Origin: an uncultured Eubacteriales bacterium
Lineage (GTDB): Bacteria; Bacillota; Clostridia; Oscillospirales; Oscillospiraceae
Direction of reading: 5' to 3'
Assembly: GCA_900313295.1 (NCBI GenBank)
Contig: OMQS01000198.1
Span: 1 to 8,237 of the forward strand
DNA length: 8,237 bases
The notes under the pieces are model-generated. The model saw only the letters and a program-made list of their open reading frames with translations, ran no database searches and was not told the origin of the DNA. Below are positions 5,275-8,237 of the stretch, piece after piece. A program made the position numbers and the translations under genes. Every line of letters begins with the position of its first letter. Position 1 is the stretch's first letter.

Positions 5275-5403
5275 ATCACATGCTCCTCTGCGTAAAAATT
5301 GTCCGTGCAAAAGCCAGTGTGCGCCGGCGGCGAGCGTTTATCAAGGGACGAAGGAACGGATTCCCACGGTCGCTTCGCTCCCTCGGAATGACAGGGAATA
5401 ATT
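5275..5403 (-). other. Intergenic gap between the Gx-transporter and AAA+ genes
   Basis: This 129-bp gap is the only sizeable break within the - strand gene run. Its right half carries a palindromic repeat (5341-5396). Its left half ends in the AAA+ ribosome binding site (AGGAG at 5283-5287, - strand). I see no convincing -35/-10 pair, so whether the AAA+ gene has its own promoter is undecided. Confidence 0.4.
5341..5396. repeat. Imperfect palindromic intergenic repeat (REP/MITE-like)
   Basis: The core is an imperfect hairpin: ATTCC (5360-5364) pairs with GGAAT (5385-5389), GG (5368-5369) with CC (5381-5382), and the top reads TCGCTTCGCTC. Read on the - strand it begins TGTCATTCCGAGGGAGCGAA. 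From memory, elements with this CATTCCGAG...GGGAATC signature recur in intergenic regions of many bacterial genomes, gut Clostridia among them; only one copy is in this window. It lies a few bases downstream of the Gx-transporter stop, so it would sit in that message's 3' untranslated region. Confidence 0.55.
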
Positions 5404-5916
5404 TTACTGCGCAAAATTGATGCTGCCCATGGCTCTGAACAAAAGGCTCGTCACGAAGCCCGTCAGCGCGCCGGTGACCAGGGACACCCCCAGCAGCGCC
5501 GGCAGATAGCCCAGCACCGCCGTGCCGCCCAGCACCAGCATGGCGGCGCAGATCTGGCCGATGTTATGCGCCGCAGCGCCGGCGATGGACACGCCGTAAA
5601 CGGACAGCCTTTTCGCGCGGCGCAGCAGGATCATCACCAGCATGGCCAGCACGCCGCCCATGAGGGAAAACAGCAGTGCCGAAACATTGCCGGCGAACAT
5701 GGCGCCCAGCAGGCAGCGAGCCACCAGAATGGCCAGCGCGAAAGGGGCGCCCAGCCGGTACAGGGCAAACACCGTGACGATGTTGGCAAGACCCAGCTTG
5801 ATGCCCGGCAGAGGCACCAGCAGCGACACGGGAAACAGGTTCTCCAGCGTGCTCAGGCCCAGCGCCAGCGCCGTTAAAACGGCGGCGAGAGCCAGCTTTT
5901 TCGTTGTGATTCTCAT
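5404..5916 (-). CDS. Gx transporter family / heptaprenyl diphosphate synthase component I-like membrane protein
   Basis: This 170-residue protein is almost wholly hydrophobic, with about five membrane segments. Family-type motifs are PGIKLGLANIVT (37-48), GNVSALLFSLMGG (76-88) and GAAAHNIGQ (113-121). The Pfam family is named for heptaprenyl diphosphate synthase component I, but members look like small integral membrane proteins similar to ECF S components, so the enzymatic name is probably misleading. In Listeria a similar protein (EetB, as I recall) is encoded with a NusG-domain-II protein (EetA) in the flavin-based electron-transfer locus; the same pairing occurs here. The start has GAGGAGG close upstream and lies 15 nt after the NusG-II stop. 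Likely role: membrane component supporting ApbE-linked flavinylation or quinone-dependent electron export (inference). Confidence 0.85.
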   Translation of the reverse strand: MRITTKKLALAAVLTALALGLSTLENLFPVSLLVPLPGIKLGLANIVTVFALYRLGAPFALAILVARCLLGAMFAGNVSALLFSLMGGVLAMLVMILLRRAKRLSVYGVSIAGAAAHNIGQICAAMLVLGGTAVLGYLPALLGVSLVTGALTGFVTSLLFRAMGSINFAQ

Positions 5917-5931
5917 ACTCCGTCCGCCTCC

Positions 5932-6333
5932 TCAGCCCAAGATCACGTCCGCCGAGGGGGTCTTGCCCTCCAGCGTGACGATGACCTGCTCCGGCAGACA
6001 CACGATGCTCTGGCCGGCTCTGGTGATGCGTCCGGTGTGCAGGCAGTCCTGCCCCGGGCAGTCGCTCTCCGTGACGGCGGCACTGTCCTTCGTCAGGGTG
6101 ACGGTGAGGTGGTACTTGCCGTCCACGGTGATGATCTTGTCCTCTGTGAGAGTGTCCAGCGCCACCTGCGCCACAGTCTCGCCCCGATGCTTCACGGTGG
6201 CCGTGAGGGCAGCTTCGCCGCTTTTTCCATAGACAAACACGGCGGTTACGACGGCCAAAATGATCACAAACAGGACGACCAGAGCGTCCATCGGCTTGGG
6301 CTTTAAGTCAGGTTGAGATCTGCCGGAAGTCAT
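5932..6333 (-). CDS. NusG domain II-containing membrane-anchored protein
   Basis: This protein has 133 residues. A membrane segment lies at about 16-35, with the rest outside the cell. The outer domain matches NusG domain II: a beta-rich stretch followed by ESDCPGQDCLHTG (89-101) and GQSIVCLPEQVIV (107-119), with Cys92, Cys97, His99 and Cys112 as conserved-looking residues. Despite the name, it is not a transcription factor. The ATG at 6333 has AGGGGG 7 nt upstream and lies inside the end of apbE, a 26-nt overlap. It precedes the Gx-transporter gene, a pairing known from flavin-based extracellular electron-transfer loci. The cysteines may bind a cofactor or form a disulfide, but the molecular role is not established. 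Confidence 0.88.
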   Translation of the reverse strand: MTSGRSQPDLKPKPMDALVVLFVIILAVVTAVFVYGKSGEAALTATVKHRGETVAQVALDTLTEDKIITVDGKYHLTVTLTKDSAAVTESDCPGQDCLHTGRITRAGQSIVCLPEQVIVTLEGKTPSADVILG

Positions 6334-7321
6334 AGCCTGCCCCCTTTTGGGAAATGTGGTCAGCGAGATCGGGAGTATAGAGCACCCGACCGTCCGCCGT
6401 GATGAGAATCAGATCAAAGCCTCCGTTCTGCCGCCAGAAGTCGCAGGCCGCCTCCTCGCCCATGACGTAGAGCGCCGTGGAATAGGCGTCGGCCATGGTG
6501 CCGTTTTGGGCGATAACCGTGACGGAGAGAAGATCGGTTTCGGCAGAGCGGCCGGTGCGGGGATCCAGAATGTGCTGATACACCCTGCCGTCCGAGCCGG
6601 TGAAATACCGCTGGTAGCCGCCGGAGGTAACGGCGAAGGTGTCCGTCAGGGCAAGGGTCATGGCGTAGGCGCTTGTGTCCTTGGGATCCTGCACCGCCAC
6701 GTTCCAGGCGCTGCCGTCGGACTTTTTCCCGCAGACATAGACGTTGCCGCCCAGCGAAACGGCGGCGCCGGTGACGCCATACTGCTTCAGTATCTCCGCC
6801 ACGCGGTCGCTGGCATAGCCCTTGGCAATGCCGCCCAGATCCACGCCGCAGCCGCTGTCCAGCGCTACGGAAGTGCCGTCTATATGGATATGCTTGCTCC
6901 CCACAAGGGGCAGGAGCGAAGCAATTTCACTTTGGGCGGGGACGCGGGGGCTGTCGGTGGTGATGCCCCAGAGGGTCACCAGGGGAGCGATGGTCACGTC
7001 GAACAGACCACCGGTTTTTTCGCTGTAAACCATGGCGCTTTGCAGCAGCGCAGCCGTTTCGTCGCTGACTACGGCAGCGCCGTCGGCATTTATTTTATAA
7101 ACATCGCTGGTTGCAATGGTGCGGGAAAGCTCACGCTCCAGACGGTTGATCTCCCGCGCGGCAGCGGCCAGCGCCTCCTGCGCGTCGTCGCCATAGGCCG
7201 CAAGGCTCATGTAGGTGTCCATGGCGAAAAGCTCCTGCCGGACAGGCTCCGCGCTTCGGCCGCAGGCGGCAAGGGACAAAAGCAAAAGTGCTGACAGGAC
7301 AAGGCAGACGATCCTTTTCAC
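6308..7321 (-). CDS. apbE: FAD:protein FMN transferase, lipoprotein
   Basis: This 337-residue protein matches the usual ApbE length. A lipoprotein signal ends in lipobox LAAC (17-20), so mature Cys20 anchors it to the outer face of the membrane. ApbE uses FAD to attach FMN through a phosphoester bond to Thr/Ser of exported target proteins such as RnfG, NqrC or FMN-binding lipoproteins, with Mg2+. Visible motifs are MDTYMSL (34-40), GLFDVTIAPLVTLWG (105-119), VDLGGIAKGYASDRV (160-174), SLGGNVYV (189-196), HILDPRTG (250-257) and GTMADAYSTAL (274-284), the last being the metal/FAD site. The start codon is GTG at 7321, overlapping the recR stop as GTGA; the signal peptide requires this start. The gene end overlaps the NusG-II start. 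No target protein with an FMN-attachment motif is encoded in view. Confidence 0.96.
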   Translation of the reverse strand: MKRIVCLVLSALLLLSLAACGRSAEPVRQELFAMDTYMSLAAYGDDAQEALAAAAREINRLERELSRTIATSDVYKINADGAAVVSDETAALLQSAMVYSEKTGGLFDVTIAPLVTLWGITTDSPRVPAQSEIASLLPLVGSKHIHIDGTSVALDSGCGVDLGGIAKGYASDRVAEILKQYGVTGAAVSLGGNVYVCGKKSDGSAWNVAVQDPKDTSAYAMTLALTDTFAVTSGGYQRYFTGSDGRVYQHILDPRTGRSAETDLLSVTVIAQNGTMADAYSTALYVMGEEAACDFWRQNGGFDLILITADGRVLYTPDLADHISQKGAGYDFRQIST

Positions 7322-7917
7322 AGCTCGCGCCGCCCTTCCAGCGCACGCATAAGCGTGGCATCGTCCGCAAACTCCAGGTGGCCGCCCACGGGGATGCCGT
7401 AGGCCAGACGGGTGACCTTGACGCCGAAGGGCTTCAAGAGCCGCGAAAGGTACATAGCCGTGGCCTCGCCTTCGGTGTCGGGGTTGGTGGCCATGATGAC
7501 CTCCTCCACGCCGCCGGCAGCCACGCGCTCCACCAGAGATTTTATTTGCAGGTCGTCGGGTCCCACATGGTTCATGGGGGACAGCACACCGTGGAGCACA
7601 TGGTAGCGCCCCTGATACTCCCGACTGCGCTCAATGGCCAGCACGTCCCGCGGGTCGGCCACCACGCAGATGGTGCCTGCGTCCCGCTTGGGGGAGGCGC
7701 ACACGGGGCAAAGGCCGCCGGCGGTGAGATTCTGGCACACAGGACAGAGAGTGACGCTTTTCTTGGCATCCACGATGGCGTCGGCAAACGCCTGCGCCTC
7801 CTCCATGGGAAGACCCAGCACGAAAAACGCCAGACGCTGGGCGGACTTGCGCCCGATGCCGGGCAGGCGGGCAAACTGCTCCGTCAGCTTTTCAAGGGGT
7901 GCGGGAAAAAACTCCAT
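7318..7917 (-). CDS. recR: Recombination mediator protein RecR
   Basis: This 199-residue protein has the typical RecR length. Domain order is a helix-hairpin-helix region (about 11-30, LPGIGRKSAQRLAF), a zinc finger with Cys58, Cys61, Cys70 and Cys73, a Toprim domain (about 82-170, with VVADPRD and TNPDTEGEATA) and a C-terminal region containing GIPVGGHLEFAD (174-185). With RecO and RecF it loads RecA onto single-stranded DNA at gaps, in the cytosol. Its RBS (AGAGGA) lies in the last codons of rpe, 4 nt separates it from the rpe stop, and its own stop overlaps the apbE GTG. The usual recR neighbours in Firmicutes, dnaX and the ybaB/EbfC gene, are not seen on either side, so the order here is rearranged. 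Confidence 0.97.
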   Translation of the reverse strand: MEFFPAPLEKLTEQFARLPGIGRKSAQRLAFFVLGLPMEEAQAFADAIVDAKKSVTLCPVCQNLTAGGLCPVCASPKRDAGTICVVADPRDVLAIERSREYQGRYHVLHGVLSPMNHVGPDDLQIKSLVERVAAGGVEEVIMATNPDTEGEATAMYLSRLLKPFGVKVTRLAYGIPVGGHLEFADDATLMRALEGRREL

Positions 7918-7921
7918 ACGC

Positions 7922-8237
7922 TCATCCTCTCAGCGCCCGAATGCGGGCGGGAATGTCCTCGGCCTTATACACGGAGGAGCCGGCCACCAGCACGTTGGCG
8001 CCGGAGGCGATGCAAAGCTTGCAGGTGTCGGGATCCACACCGCCGTCCACCTCCAGCTCGCAGGCGGGGTTCATGGCGTCGATATAGCTGCGGATCTGCT
8101 GCACCTTGGGCATCATGTCGGCCATGAACTTCTGGCCGCCGAAGCCCGGCTCCACGGTCATCACCAAGATCAGCTCCACTTCATTGATAAACGGCAAAAC
8201 GGCAGAAGCGGGAGTCTTGGGCTTGACCACCACGCCG
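7922..8237 (-). CDS. rpe: Ribulose-phosphate 3-epimerase, C-terminal part (cut by window edge)
   Basis: Roughly the last 105 residues of Rpe are visible; the frame stays open through the window edge, so the GTG near 8233 is internal, not the start. Rpe interconverts ribulose 5-phosphate and xylulose 5-phosphate in the pentose phosphate pathway, in the cytosol. Diagnostic motifs are VVVKPKTPAS, LVMTVEPGFGGQKFM (including the catalytic-region Met-x-Val-x-Pro-Gly-Phe-Gly-Gly) and LEVDGGV with the second metal/catalytic Asp, then the phosphate-binding VLVAGSSVYKAED. The stop TGA (7922-7924) is 4 nt from recR, whose RBS overlaps this gene's end. The operon promoter lies outside the window. Confidence 0.95.
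   Translation of the reverse strand, partial: GVVVKPKTPASAVLPFINEVELILVMTVEPGFGGQKFMADMMPKVQQIRSYIDAMNPACELEVDGGVDPDTCKLCIASGANVLVAGSSVYKAEDIPARIRALRG

Noticed and set aside
3988..5295. 435-codon open frame on the + strand
   Set aside because: It is antisense to the AAA+ ATPase gene, is rich in His/Leu/Gly with no domain signature, and has no RBS. Long antisense frames are expected in GC-rich coding DNA.
5932..6333. Transcription factor NusG
   Set aside because: Only the domain II fold is present, after a membrane segment and with conserved cysteines. The NGN domain of true NusG is missing.
6347..7294. 315-codon + strand open frame
   Set aside because: It lies opposite apbE, whose lipobox and catalytic motifs are clear. 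The + frame has no recognisable protein features.
7288..8127. 279-codon + strand open frame
   Set aside because: It is antisense to recR and the end of rpe, both certain by motif, and its arginine- and proline-rich tail is typical of a shadow frame.

Overview
The window looks like chromosomal DNA of a GC-rich, Gram-positive Clostridia-type bacterium (Oscillospiraceae-like is my best guess from protein flavour and base composition; no marker here fixes the genus). The Firmicutes evidence is an LPxTG sorting signal, strong AGGAGG-type ribosome binding sites, an ApbE/NusG-II/Gx-transporter gene trio of the kind seen in low-redox Firmicutes, and a CbxX/SpoVK-like AAA+ ATPase.

Left arm (1-2496, all + strand): a run of small cell-envelope genes. 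In order: the C-terminal end of a secreted protein; a membrane-anchored protein whose reading frame carries one in-frame TAG (codon 58); a secreted protein whose C-terminus resembles that of the first partial gene; a second membrane-anchored protein whose outer domain looks like a divergent copy of the TAG-interrupted one; and a protein with a signal peptide and an LPQTG wall-sorting signal. A rho-independent hairpin overlaps the end of the LPQTG gene and closes the unit. I recognise no named function for these proteins. Their layout suggests a surface or wall-associated assembly. No sortase is visible here.

Middle (2516-3480, + strand): a separately promoted GH25 lysozyme-like muramidase with an N-terminal membrane anchor, probably starting at a TTG. 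It ends in a perfect 13-bp hairpin that serves as a bidirectional terminator against the convergent operon.

Right arm (3481-8237, all - strand, transcribed right to left): rpe (partial, cut by the window edge), recR, apbE, a NusG-domain-II protein, a Gx-transporter/heptaprenyl-diphosphate-synthase-component-I-like membrane protein, then a gap holding an imperfect palindromic intergenic repeat, a CbxX-type AAA+ ATPase, and an orphan NitT/TauT-type ABC ATPase. The first five genes are tightly packed: rpe-recR has a 4-nt gap, recR-apbE a 4-nt overlap, apbE-NusG-II a 26-nt overlap and NusG-II-Gx a 15-nt gap. ApbE attaches FMN to exported proteins, and the NusG-II/Gx pair is known from flavin-based electron-transfer loci, so this part probably serves extracytoplasmic flavinylation or redox chemistry. 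No flavinylated substrate protein is encoded in view.

The points most worth checking are the in-frame TAG in the 80-622 gene, the uncharacterised envelope cassette with its internal paralogy, the two consecutive hairpins at 1237-1324, the missing Q-loop glutamine in the orphan ABC ATPase, and the palindromic repeat at 5341-5396.
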